Shown here one piece after another: positions 1 to 11,410 of a stretch of DNA of 64,000 nt. The stretch spans positions 62,001-126,000 of the forward strand of contig VTPC01000994.1 in NCBI GenBank assembly GCA_011009095.1, written 5' to 3'. Position 1 is the first letter of the stretch, and each line of letters begins with the position of its first letter. The notes under the pieces were generated by a model. The model was not told the DNA's origin. It saw only the letters and a program-made list of their open reading frames with translations, and did not search any database. Origin of the DNA: Ignelater luminosus (Eukaryota > Arthropoda > Insecta > Coleoptera > Elateridae). A program made the position numbers and the translations under genes.

Positions 1-640
1 GTAGTTAAGTGTTGAAACAAAATTATCACGATGTATCTACAAAAAACTTTTTTACCTAAAATGTCACTAAAGATAACATGGCGTTCTTAAAATTAAATAT
101 TTCAACTACCCGTAGCACTTTCCAATTTAGCTACATACAGTACTTACTAGATGTTTTTTAGAGAACTGTATTAGAAAGTAATTAACGCTAGTAGAACGCA
201 TTTCCACTAAAAACGTAGATTTTACTTTCAATCAATTTTTTAGCTGTCACTGCCCTTGTTCTAATTACTCTTAATGTAGATAAAGTGTTTTCTTTTCGAA
301 TCGTGCAGAAAATGCCCAACAATTTGTATTTGTAGTTGGCACTTGATAATTGCTAGTCATTTCGTGCTTGTTTATTAGGCACCCTCGTTTTTAGTTCGTA
401 TTTTATACTGTACTCGCAGGGCTATTTCGGAATTTTCCATACAAAAAATATTTAAAAAAATTTCAGTTGCTCTTAGTACTTAGATGATTAATGATTTATC
501 GTAAATATAAACAATTCTAACATAGAAAAGAAAATTTTAACGCAATTGAAATAAAAATGAACTTTTGTGATAATACAAATGTTATAGAGTACATAATTAG
601 CTTTTTATTATTGAAGCTTTGAAGTGTTTTTAATACGTTG
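1..640. other. AT-rich sequence without recognisable gene
   Basis: The stretch is AT-rich, with scattered stops in all frames and no repeat or motif that I recognise. Nothing can be supported here. Confidence 0.6.
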
Positions 641-659
641 TTATGGAGGAATGAAACAA

Positions 660-1075
660 AACCAACAATACTGAAATAATGAAGCTGAAGAAACAAATGA
701 TGACAGAAATTAGGATAATTCGCATCAAGCTATATAGATGGATCTAAAGAAGAAATTGAAGAGCTGAAAGAAGCAAACAAGAAACTAACAGGACAAGAGA
801 CAAAAAAGATGAAGTAGCATAAGTAGGTGGCTGCGTGTTGTTTATAGATGGTGATAAAAGTAGTTTTCTATCGAGTAAAAGTATGAAGGATGACGAAATC
901 AATTTTGAATTAATACCAGAAAGACTGCACGCTATACTAATAGGAAATAAATACAGGAAGGTAATGCACATCCTTCAACTAAAGAAAAAGAAGAAAATCA
1001 ATTTTACAAAACAGTTGAGAAGATATACCAGATGATCCCAATACCGTGATTAATAAGCACAATTAATCCAACAGT
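660..1075 (+). pseudogene. LINE endonuclease (APE-type) fragment
   Basis: This is a fragment of the N-terminal endonuclease of a non-LTR retrotransposon, the enzyme that nicks target DNA for reverse transcription. Frame-shifted pieces show the typical layout: a stretch around 835-960 with GNKYRKV, then a shift to a frame with PSTKEKEENQFYKTVEKIYQ near 970-1032, which matches the segment after the YAPT motif of this domain. A lysine- and glutamate-rich stretch precedes it at 680-820. Several stops and at least one frameshift break it, and neither the catalytic start of the domain nor the reverse transcriptase is present. It may belong to the same LINE family as the copy at 50.9-54.6 kb, but the parts kept in the two copies do not overlap enough to say. 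Confidence 0.5.
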
Positions 1076-1230
1076 TAGAAATGGGATAAAACTCACGTAA
1101 CGACAATTTTTGTGCTTTGATTTGAGTCCAATATTTTTTCAATTGGAGGCAAGTCTCTATAGCAAGTTGCAAGCTGCCTTTTACATAATGAACTGTTAGT
1201 AACCCAGGCCAAAACAACGTAGTTATAGTA

Positions 1231-2522
1231 CGAGGGCGGTTCAGTAAGTACCCGTGTTTGAAGACAGAAGGCGTTCCTGAGGGAAGTTGGTGTTATCATC
1301 GTGTGCTGCCATCTATCAAACGACGGTATAACAAATTGCAGACTGATTGATAGGTTAGTTTGGATTTGACAGCCATTTGAGTAAGACGTGTTTCGTGATT
1401 TTAGCTAAGATGGAAAAAGAGCAGTATCGTTCGGTAATTCGCTTTCTGTTTTTGGATGGGAAAAAATGCGAGGAGATAAAAGCAAAGTTAGATGCTGTTT
1501 ATGGGGACACTTCGCCATCTATGACCACAGTTAGTTATTGGTCAACGAATTTAAACGTGGGCGAACATCCGTTTTTGATGAGGAGCGACCAGGACGCCCG
1601 GCAGACGTGGTTACCGAGGAAATCATTCAAAAAGTCCACGACATGATTCTCACTGATCGACGAACGAAAGTGCGTGAAGTAGCAGAGGTCGTAGGTGTGT
1701 CGACCGGAACGGCAATTAATATTTTACATGATAAGTTGGCGATGAAAAAATTGTCGGCGCGATGGGTGCCGCGATTGCTAACGGTGGACAACAAGCGGAT
1801 GTGGCTGTTAACTTTGAAGCAGTGTTTGAAACAATTTAAGCGAAATCCGAAGGAGTTTTTGCGTCGAGTTGTCACCGTTGATGAAACCTGGATTCATCAT
1901 TACACACCAGAAACTAAGCAACAATCAAACCAATGGATTTCTCTCAGTGAATCTGCTCCAAAGAAGGCGAAGATGGTTTCATCGGCCGGAAAGGTCATGG
2001 CGACGATTTTTTAGGATGCGAACGGCGTCATCCTTATGGATTTTTTAGAAAAAGGAAGAACGATCACTGGACAATACTACAGTGAGTTATTAGACAGCTT
2101 CGATAAAAAATTGAAGGAGACACGGCCGCATTTGGCGAAAAAGAAGGTGCTGTTTCACCACGATAACGCACCAGCACATTCATCCGGAGTTGTCGCCGCC
2201 GAACTGCATGAATTGCGTTATGAATTGCTGCCGCACCCCCCGTATTCACCCGATCTGGCTCCCTGCGACTTTTTCTTGTTTCCTAACATGAAGAAATGGC
2301 TCGCGGAAAAAAAATGTAGCTCAAACGAGGAAGTCATCGCCGAGATAGAGGCGTATTTTGGAGAGTTCGACAAATCCTATTTTTTGGAGGGGTTAAAAAA
2401 TGGCAGGAACGTTGGGAAAAGTGTATATTTCTAAAAGGAGACTATGTTGAAAAATAAAAAAAAAATTTTTGAAAAAAATTGTGTCTTCATTTCTAACACA
2501 GGTACTTATTGAACCGCGCTCG
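1231..2522 (+). mobile_element. mariner element, copy A (1292 bp)
   Basis: This Tc1/mariner-class DNA transposon is bounded by terminal inverted repeats of about 28 bp. The left end begins CGAGGGCGGTTCAGTAAGTA at 1231. The right end, read inward from 2522, begins CGAGCGCGGTTCAATAAGTA. TA dinucleotides flank it at 1229-1230 and 2523-2524, as expected of a mariner target duplication. It encloses one broken transposase gene. A sister copy of the same family lies at 21215-22480 with highly similar sequence throughout. The right terminal repeat has an extra mismatch compared with copy B. Confidence 0.93.
1410..2457 (+). pseudogene. mariner transposase pseudogene, copy A
   Basis: Mariner transposase cuts and pastes the element at TA sites in the nucleus. 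The ATG at 1410 starts MEKEQYRSV. The N-terminal paired HTH region is followed by the linker motif WVPRL. The catalytic triad is D,D34D: the first D lies in VDETWIHHY, the second in HHDNAPAHSS and the third in YSPDLAPCDFF, with 34 residues between the last two. Breaks: a missing base near 1541 relative to copy B shifts the frame inside the HTH region, a TAG at 2012-2014 replaces a Trp codon of copy B, and one A fewer in the A-run near 2394-2400 shifts the C-terminus. The family end (GDYVEK) is still readable before the TAA at 2455. Normal length would be about 345-350 residues, so the gene is full length but dead. Confidence 0.92.
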
Positions 2523-3199
2523 TATGTTTGCAAATAAGTACAAGGCGTCTTTTTTTCATTTCTTTCTTCGGTTTACATATTTTTATTCATTTTCCATGCC
2601 TGAAGAAAGGAGAACAGTGACTACCACCATAAAACCTTCTAATACCTCATGAGGTTCGTGGTCCATGATAATGCAGACGTCACCTTGAGCAATCAAATGC
2701 CTGCGCGCTGTATATCCACACTGGCTTGTTTTTACACTTCTTGCGAGTTTTTTAATTATTACGCCTGTTTGTTCGTTTACCAAACTTTTCGATGTAAAAA
2801 TGTATCACTTAGAAAAGGCAGTGTGAATCATCGGCGCATAAACACAAAATTGTTTCGCCGAGTTTATTTTAAAAATCGGCGTGTGTTATGCATTGCATTG
2901 ACGTTAATCTGCTTGCTTGCGTGTTTCCAATTTGCTCTTGTGTCTTGTTTTCTTTGTGACAAAAGAAACTAAACACTTCAACACCGATTATCTATTACGA
3001 GTAAGTACATTTATTGTTAATAATCTATTAAAGTAGAATTTACAAGCAAAAGGTGAGTAACCTTTACAAAACCCTCAACATTATTACAAGAAAATCCGTA
3101 TAATATGGAAGTCCTACTACCTTGTTATTGTAAATAAAAACTAATTAAATTACTTCGTGGGTATAATTCTATTAGAAATTAATCCTCAACCAGGAGCAT
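2523..3199. other. intergenic sequence, no gene recognised
   Basis: A plus-strand reading frame of 107 codons (2649-2972) and a shorter antisense one are open here. Their translations are rich in Cys, Phe and Leu, match no family I know and lack domain features, so I treat them as chance openings. Confidence 0.5.
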
Positions 3200-4262
3200 C
3201 GACATTTATGCAAAGAAGGGTCAAGAATTACATAATCAAGCTAGAGAATTAATCTTTTATGAAGCAAGAGACTGATCGAGGAATTAACATTCCCTTGGAA
3301 AAGCTTAAGGGCCGAGGATTAGCTGCTACTGGGATATCCAAATTTTAAAAGAACAGAAACAGGTAGTGATTGGAGAAAAAGCTTCCTTTTCAACATTCCA
3401 CAAAGATAGGCCTCTTAGATTTTGAAAAACGTCCTGCCACAGGGAGAAATTGAAACAATACGATCAATTATTCATGATTGTTACATAACTGAGCAAAGAC
3501 GCAAGAATCTTAGAGAAAGTAAAAGCTTCTGGGATAACATTTGAAGGGGGAAAAGATAACTTGCTAAAAGTCTTGATTCAAATGGAATTCAAGTAAATGA
3601 ATGACGTTGTTGTACAGAAATCATTCATTGTAATGCATAATTCTAATTAAGTGGAGAAAATATACTGACAATCGTCAACAAATTTATAGAAACCCACTAA
3701 GTACAATAATATCTATAGATGAGGCATATCCGCAGCTGTCATTCACAATTTATGAAATGGTCTGATGGCAGTGGAAAAGGAATCAAACGTCCTACATGCT
3801 CCAAATGCACTATTAATATTTAAATTTGATAAGTAACGACATTAGAAATTCGTTCCCGTTCTTAATACATTTGCTTATAGGAGCTAAATAAAGCCGGTGA
3901 CTTCCATAATGACATAAATTCTGTCAACTTTATGACTTGGGTGAAGATAAAAGTAATTTTTAATTTGTAATGCAAATCTGTTCTCGTCATTGATAATGTA
4001 CCATACCATAATGTGTCGTTAGAAAGTCACCTACTATGCAGACACTGAAGGCACATAATATGTATGTTCATATGGTTTACAAAACAATACATACCACATG
4101 ACAGCAGTATAACCAAGATAGAGCTCTATGAAATTATTAAACAACATAAGCCCTCGCATCCAAAATAGGTACTTGGTATTTTGCTAGAACAATACGGCCA
4201 TGCTGTTCTTTCATCGACAATATGCAACGACATGAATTTGTTGATTTTCATTGTCTTTAGAT
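3200..4262 (+). pseudogene. decayed IS630/Tc1-type (DDE_3) transposase
   Basis: This is an old transposase of the IS630-Tc1-mariner superfamily, heavily broken and recognised by islands of family sequence in order. A helical N-terminal part starts near 3226 (HNQARELIFYEARD). An HTH and linker region follows at 3400-3560 (FSTFHKDRPL, then ITFEGGK). The first acidic motif is SIDEAY at 3715-3726, followed by KWSDGSGKGIKRP. NDINSVNFMTW comes next, then the second acidic motif VIDNVPYHN near 3986-4012, then IELYEIIKQHKPSHP, and finally a remnant ending CNDMN near 4225-4240 where the family has the third acidic site. More than ten stops and shifts separate these islands. I could not define terminal repeats. 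The family is common in aphids, cnidarians and other animals. The identification rests on motif order rather than a continuous frame. Confidence 0.7.
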
Positions 4263-4870
4263 AAATTTAGCTACTTAGAACTTACAAAGTCGCAACTAAA
4301 AGAAGTACAATTACTGCAATTTAGGAACGGATAGTAAAAAAAACAAAAATTCTGGAACTTTTATAAAGATACTAAAATCCAAGAATGTTACGCAAAATAC
4401 TAAATTACAAATTTGTAAAGGGCCTATAAGATTTGGTTACATATAAAAGCAAAATGTGAAAACCAAGTATAAAGCAAAGTTATAACATATTGTTAAATAA
4501 TAAAGGTTAAGGTTTAATTAGTGACTGTGCTGCATATAATTTGATGAAAGAAACAATTACGCTTCTTATTTTTAAAATAATTTCTGAATGATGCCTGCAC
4601 CACTTTCTTTTTTTGGTAACAGTTCAATGCTATTCCGAAAGAATACGTTAATAATAAATGTATTTAGTAGGTTTCAGCTCTTGGATTTAACTTTCAAGAT
4701 TTTCTTCAATAGTTAATTGTTAATTATTTCTTCACCTGTTCTATCATCTTCCTTTGATTTGTTCTTTTGTTCCTTTAATTCCCCCTTTTTTACGCCTAAT
4801 AAGCAACTGACATGACGTTTGTGCAGACTAAACTCACATTTATGTATGTTGTAAAAAATGCAAAAAACCA
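4263..4870. other. intergenic AT-rich sequence
   Basis: AT-rich sequence between a decayed transposase and the left end of Tigger-like element A. I see no gene or repeat. Confidence 0.5.
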
Positions 4871-4925
4871 TAGCTATTGGCCACTTTTTACAGTAATTAG
4901 ACATTTGCAAAACAGTAATTAGCCA
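4871..4925. repeat. left terminal/subterminal motif array of Tigger-like A
   Basis: Three copies of the TTATTGGCC/TAATTGGCC-type motif occur at about 4871-4882, 4890-4900 and 4912-4925, spaced about 20 bp. They are likely transposase binding sites. Confidence 0.7.
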
Positions 4926-5108
4926 TAAAGTTTATTACGACATTATGTAACTATAAGAGATCTTTCTGACAGTTAAAACACTTTATTCTAGAGCGATTGT
5001 TATGTAATTACAAAAACAACAAAAATCTTTACAAACAATTTATATTTATCCTTATTTTCTAAGTAAAATTGGTACAGTTTTTCAACATCATCATCGTTTT
5101 CCTGCAAA

Positions 5109-7274
5109 TCAAAAACTCTGCGTGTCATCGAAGTTATTTTTTTCTTCTGCAATGCATTCTACGGATTTAGTTTGAACACTTTGGATATTAGTATACTGCA
5201 AATTGCTTTCCAGATCATCTAACTCATCGCATTCCATATTGTCTGAAGCCTCGGAACTTTCCTCCTCTATATAGCATTTGGGACACAGAAAAGGGTCCCC
5301 ATCAGACGACTCGGGAATGTGTTGTTGATGAGATTTTGGAATGCACTTTGTATGATACGCATTTTTGCAACCGTCGCAAATAATATTGGTTTTTTGGGGC
5401 TTACAAATAAAGCATTTAGCTTGTGCTTTGGTCTTCTTCACCGACGTATTCTGCGCTTTTGCCGCTCTTGCTTCTTTGCGTTCCTTTTTCTTTCTCTGCT
5501 TTTCTTTCTCCGCAGCTAGCTTTGCCATATTCTTTTGTCTTAACATATCCTGGTATTTTTCTGATGTTATAGCAAAGGGAAGCCTCTCTGTTTGACGTTT
5601 TCCTTTACGCTTTGGTGATTCCGGCCACGAAAGATAATCGGACATGTTCGAGGTTCGTAGAATTTGAATAACAGGTAAACTTTCTTTGTTGGAAGTGGAC
5701 TGATCATCAGTTATATCACAAGCCATTATCTTGAATTGGTAAATCTACTATTACGTCAAAAGGATTCTGTATTTGTGTTTCAGACTGGCCACTGTTGAGA
5801 GCATGAGATTTAATGGACCGAGCTGGAATACTGTTGTTATTTTCAATTTCAATTAAATTATGCTCCGAGTCATTATCGATATTTGTTGAAGATACGGAAG
5901 TTGGTTCATCTTCTGTGTGCTCCATAAGCGATATAATGTAAAGAAATGATCATCTTGACACTGATTAACAGCATCATGTATTCTTTTAAACATTTCAATC
6001 TTTTCTTCTCCAACTACTTTAACAAAAGTAGAATAACTCATGGTCACATTATTATTGCTGTTATCATTTTGTATGTTAGCTTGCCTTTGTGATCCACCAA
6101 GACACTTGCTGTAATCCACCGAATTGGCATCAAAAGGATACAGGCCACAGGCTTTGAAGCCATTTTCTAATATTTCTTGTTTCACACAATTCATTATAAC
6201 TTTATGCAGTATAGGAGAAAATGTCAATTTTGTAACAGCTTCCCGTGGATGATCTACATGCCATTCTCTTACTGCCTTTTGCCACCCCATTTTGATAGGT
6301 CTAAAAACTGCAACATCTGCAGGCTGCAGGATACGGGTAGCATTTGGGTACAATGCTATTAGCTCAATGCCTAGCTGACAACATAAGATACTCAAGTGAT
6401 AGGTTAGATGCGACTTATGTTCGTCAATGAACAATATTACTGGTAGTTTTACGCCTTGCTGAACTAAGTAAGGATGAAGGACATTAGCTATGTACTCGTA
6501 AAATGTTTGCGCCGTCATCCACCCATTGTCACCGCGACCGATGCCCCAACCCTTCGGAACACTCGCTGAAGTCTTGTCTGGGATTCTTTGATACGGAAAG
6601 ACGATCATTGGGCAGCATGTTTTGCCATCGGCTGAAAAAGTGAACATTACTGTGATATTCTCTTTTGACGAGCCACGGTCAACATTGTATACATTCTTGG
6701 AGCCTCTTACAGCAAGAACCTTTCCACTCTGTGGGCATATCTGAAAACCCGTTTCATCACCATTAAACAAACGAGAAGGGTCCTTTAGCACGTCTTCCAG
6801 ATTTTTGTTTTTAATGTATTCATCGATATCGTCAAACCATTTCCTAATATCATTTTCTGATACGCATGCACTTGCTGACGTAACAGCCTCCGGAGTTCTT
6901 GTGACAATTTCTGGATGTCGTTTAAGAAACGCTTTCATCCATCCTTGTCCAGGATTGTTGTCAGTAAATGGGTTTGGCCGTGGATGTTCTTTTAAAAACT
7001 GTTGGACACTAAAAATAATATCGTTTTTTTTTCGTGGAAAACCTTTTCGTGCCAATTATGTGATCCACTTGACTAAAGTATTTTCTTCTTCTTCTGTTAA
7101 TATTGGTGATGGGCCAAACGTACTCTTATGCCCCGGGTTTTTAATTTTAAATTGAAGGGTAGCTCGTGGTATACTATATTTTTTTGCAATGCTTCTAAGT
7201 GACCCTGTGCCATTTTGAATTTCACGAAGGGCTCTTTCTGTTCTATTAGGACTATATTTTGGAACCTTCGGCAT
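5109..7274 (-). pseudogene. Tigger-like DDE transposase with psq HTH and C-terminal PHD finger
   Basis: A DNA-transposon transposase of the pogo/Tigger group, read from 7274 down to 5109. Residues 1-50 form a pipsqueak-type HTH (LREIQNGTGSLRSIAKKYSI, then PRATLQ). A CENP-B-like second HTH includes GFPRKKNDI and FLKRHPEIVTR. The DDE core has NGDETGF (D1), LFIDEHKSH (D2, where the family usually has DGHxSH) and RILQPADVAVFRP (D3, about 35 residues after D2). After the core come a low-complexity acidic part, a motif YLSWPESPKRK...TERLPFAIT, a Lys/Glu-rich coiled segment, and a C4HC3 PHD-like finger (CFICKPQKTNIICDGCKNAY, then HTKC and CPKC). Breaks: a TAA at 7056-7058 in frame, a frameshift near 5925-5935, and another near 5720-5730. 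All three are single events, so the gene is recently dead or partly mis-sequenced. The start ATG at 7274 fits the family N-terminus (MPK). Confidence 0.88.
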
Positions 7275-7310
7275 TACAGTGCTGAAAGCAATACTATTTT
7301 GTTAAATAAT

Positions 7311-7897
7311 ACAGTAATTGGCCACGCGATTTGTATAGTTATTGGCCATGTGCCAAGTACTATGTAGGAGTCAAAAAGATTCAATTGATTAAGTACAGAA
7401 TGTTGTAATATGATAAGGAGTCTGGAGAGAACAGAACTACCAAAATCACAAGTAAATTTAAAACACAGTTATTGGCCACCACGGTCAATAACTGTGCTTC
7501 ACATATAAATTTAAAGACAGTTATTGGCCCCTCAGTTTTTCTATCTCAGGAAAATAAAACATGCAATAAACATCTAGAAACGTAATTCAACGAACCTTAG
7601 TTAACCGCAAATCTAAACTTAAGTTAATTATTCTCAATAGAATATATTTTGCAGACACTTTTATACAGCAACACACCTTAAGAAATTTTCAAGCTTTTTG
7701 TGTATAACCTAACACTTGTCAAACAACAAAAGAAATCTAAAGATTTAGTGCCACCTATCCATTAACTGAGTAACTAATGAGATCTAGGTAACTTTAACTA
7801 AATTATGCCAGCAGAAAACCTGGTAGATTGTTTGTGTGATCTTAAAAAGGAGGTTTAAGTCTAAAATGGCCAATTACTGTATACCGGCCAATAACTG
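7311..7897. repeat. subterminal TTATTGGCC repeats upstream of the Tigger-like A gene
   Basis: Copies of ACAGTTATTGGCC or close variants occur in both orientations near 7311-7323, 7334-7347, 7464-7478, 7483-7496, 7517-7530, 7867-7880 and 7885-7897. That is seven sites in under 600 bp, against three at the other end. They lie between the gene start and the element end, where transposase binding sites and promoter would be expected. Confidence 0.75.
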
Positions 7898-10800
7898 TAT
7901 AGTTTACTTTACCAATTTCTGTGATACGTAAAGGTGATAACGTCCATCCAATCTTTTTGGAGCTAAACTAAGCACGGTAATACCAGAGCTAAAATTAAAT
8001 AAAGATTCTGGCTCCAAAACCCTGACAGTTTTTTAAGTAGCAGTGAGCTATACCAGGGAAGCGGAACAAGTATAATTGAATATCGTACCCTCAAAGCAAT
8101 GGAATAATAGTAATCAAATCAGAGAGACTCAGTTTTGTGCAAACCTTGCTTTGCCATATCCTCCAGATATGCCCCGCAACCATTTGCAGAAGTGCAAACG
8201 TCACGATCATGCGGCCAATATCCTATCAACGGTTGTCACTAATAAGGGCTGGAGAACTATTACAATGCCAAATATATAAAGAAAACGGGAAATCACGCAT
8301 TAAAAAAGAGTTAGTTACAATATATGTTCAAGCCGTTTGAGAAGCTTTACGTTCCCTACGTAACAAGCCTAACTTCTGCAAAACGCTACAAAACAATGTC
8401 TGTACTGCCTATAATTAGAAGTGTCTGGCGCAAAAGGACGCAAGCCTGATTTAACTGAATGAACCTACCAACTGCAATTATAAAAAAAAAGATCAATAAT
8501 ACACTCTGACTTTTTTTTACTTGTAGTACAAGCGAAACCCCAAGCCATGGTAAAGTACGTACGTTGTTTAAGTCTCCAAAATAATATCTCGCCGTTTCAT
8601 TGCTGAATTTGGAACATCAACGTTTCTGGTCCCGAAAAAAAGCTAAAGAATGTTGTTAATGTTGTTTGTGTGTAGTGTTATTTTGTATGCGTTTTTGTTA
8701 TCTAAAATACTAAGACAGTAAAAGTAAGCTAAGTATCCTTGATATACCATGTTTGAGTAAATTTTCCAGATGTTTATTTTTTAAATCTCAAAAAGGAGAA
8801 GTAGAAGTAGAAGGTGAAATTAATGCAGCGGCAGTTTATAATCTATCAGAAAAATGACTGAATGATTGCGAATATAGGCAAGGCAGTTTTGAAAATATTT
8901 AAAAACAGATTGGCAGAATACTCAAAAGAGATAAAAAGTTTTCTAACAGCTCACAATTACTCCTGTAATGAAGAATTTAATTTGTTGTTTAATTGGGAAA
9001 AGTATAGTAACAAATTAGAAATAAGATTTTTAATTGCAGTTTTTTTGTTTAATTTTGCAGCTCATTGACTCATTTGCGACTAACTATTCGAATTTGCATA
9101 TAATATTTAGTTATTTTGCTAATTTTGCACATTTGTTACAGCCCAGAACATTTTTTGAAAGTTACAGTTCTTCTCAGGCGTTTGAATTTTCCAGATATCT
9201 ATTTTTTGCTTTGAGCTTTCCTAAGCACACAAGCGTGTTTTTTGGGTATTATTGTCATAGAATATAATGTGCACGGTTATATTTATCCGACGATATCACT
9301 TTCTATGCGTATAAGAAACTAAAAAAAAATATATATATAGATGTATCCTAACACAACATTTACGTACAAATACCCCGAACGACAAAAAATATATGAAACA
9401 CTTTTGGGTTTAATAAAGGATTTTGAATTTTTTGAGAAATGCTTTCTGTGTCTGACTTATGTATTTTCAAACAGGAATACGCAAGAATATATTTCCTACT
9501 TTATTAATGTGCAAGTACAGGCATACATAATTTCCGACAATAACAACTTCAACATATAAAACCAAAAAGAATTTTATTATGTAGATTATTATAAATAAGT
9601 GTTTAGATGCTGCTAAAGTTAGTTAACAGGGATCAGAATATTTAAGTGTAAAACTTTCAAAGTACTTGTTAGCGGTTCTGAATTAACTAAATAATCTTTT
9701 GTAAACGGATAGTAGCTATAGTGTCCCAACCTGGATTGAAATTCTAAACACGGCTTTGAGCTACGGTTGACCACACAGGAATTAATTAACAAAGCACTAA
9801 ACACTATTAAATTATGATGTCGCCAATGAAATTTTAGTAAGTCTATGTGTATGGCTTTCCTATTTATTATGCTCATCAACATCTAATAGCATTTTTATGT
9901 CGGTACTTTGAGTATATTTCGTTGCTTTTTCAAGTTTAAACATCTACTTCATCATATTAATGATTCCTTTTTTTGGACAAATTATTTTTTTGGCTCGACT
10001 TCACAGATTAACGTTATGCGTTTTGACTCAAATTGCAAAAAACAAGAGTTTCTTAGAGAAAAGTATCCCTACCTTTTCTGTAGTGCCTAGAGTGAATAAA
10101 CTGACACAGATCTTAAGAGAAAAAACAGTTTATTTATGCAAAGTTATCTAGGCAAGTGTTAGCATTGAGGTCATTCAGAAAACTTGTAAAAACCATTAGG
10201 TACAATGTGAAAAAAGAGTCAGTGAATTGTGAATTTACTAAAAAACCAATTTGATCTTCTTTACGGGGAAAAGGTTTTGTTTCTTGCTTCCTAAATTAAA
10301 TTTAGTTTTTAATTTCGTCATATGCTTAGATGTTGTATTAGAGGCCAATTTAATTTGAAAATTGCAAGTTTATTATCCTTTAATCAAGGTCGCAATGTTG
10401 CAGTAGTTTTGAAGACGCACACTGGGTAGATCTTATAAATGACGTTACAAGAAGACAATCAATTTCAAAAACTTTTTTTAGAAACTACACAAGTAAGTAT
10501 GGTTGCCACATCCAATTAGTTCGACTGGAGGTCATAACAAAGTAGAATGACATAGTCTAAATTTAATCAAATTGGTGAAATATTTCCTTAAGCTTAAGAA
10601 CATTGCCATCAGAAAAACATCTTGCTTCGTGTACTGTAATGGTTCGTAATAAACGTGGTTCATGCCAAAAATGTACAGAGAAACGTGGAAGTCATTTAAG
10701 CTGAGTCTAAACGGCCAACTTCACACTCTAAAGATTAACGGAATTCCTTTTTTACTGTCGCCTACTGATTTCATTCATTAATCTTTTCATTACTCATATT

Positions 10801-11199
10801 TTTATGTAAAGCTGATTTAACTGCAACTGCTACAGTCTAGAAAACCTTTTGAAGAGCCTTCCGATTTTTTGTCTTTTGTGTAGTGTGCACGTTATTAACA
10901 CATGTTGAACAATTTCTGCTTTTTATCACACAAACGTTCTGGCTGAACCTGCCTTAAGTTAAACCTTCACAAAACAGTATATACTAAAAAGGATCGTATC
11001 GCGTGACCAACAAGCATATGGCTGTCCTAAATTGTTTTACTCTAATATTTTATCCATAGATTTTGACAAATCAGTTTTTCCTTTTTATTTCTTCTTCTTC
11101 ACAATTCTGACAACGGACTCTAATAAAAAAAAAGTTCCCAGCAATTTCCCATTTTTTTCTTTCTCTCACTCTTTTTTGTACTACATCTACTGTTTTATT
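7898..11199. other. intergenic AT-rich sequence, no gene recognised
   Basis: There are several short open frames of 60-90 codons (for example 8862-9068, 9034-9267 and 9341-9559). They are rich in Phe, Lys, Asn and Ile as expected of AT-rich DNA and match no family that I know. I see no terminal repeats here. Confidence 0.5.
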
Positions 11200-11410
11200 A
11201 ATGTTAAGTGCTAGTTAGTTCAGGCAGTCTGCTGTGATGGCCTGCAGAGTTGATCTTGAATCAGAGCATCTGTATATAATATGTTTTTCGACTGCAAAGG
11301 AAACCTCATTCAAGTTGTTCTATATTGCTACCACCTATTGGTCTTCTTCAATAATCACTGCGGTTGTTTTTATTTTATTGTTCATTTTTGAACCGCTACG
11401 ACAGTAAATA

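Larger units (their letters stand above)
4871..7897 (-). mobile_element. pogo/Tigger-like element A (about 3.0 kb)
   Basis: This is a DNA transposon of the pogo/Tigger group carrying a minus-strand transposase gene with a C-terminal PHD finger. Read inward, the right end is CAGTTATTGGCC (7897 leftward), preceded by a TA target site at 7898-7899. The left end reads TAGCTATTGGCC from 4871 and is preceded by CA, a mutated TA. At both ends a second motif, ACAGTAATTGGCC or ACAGTAATTAG, follows about 19-22 bp further in. Extra copies of the motif are spread over the roughly 590 bp upstream of the gene. The paired ends agree in spacing as well as sequence, which supports these boundaries. A related element lies at 32060-35519. 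Confidence 0.8.

Noticed and set aside
2649..2972. 107-codon plus-strand frame
   Set aside because: Cys/Phe/Leu-rich translation with no domain, and another frame is open on the opposite strand; judged chance.
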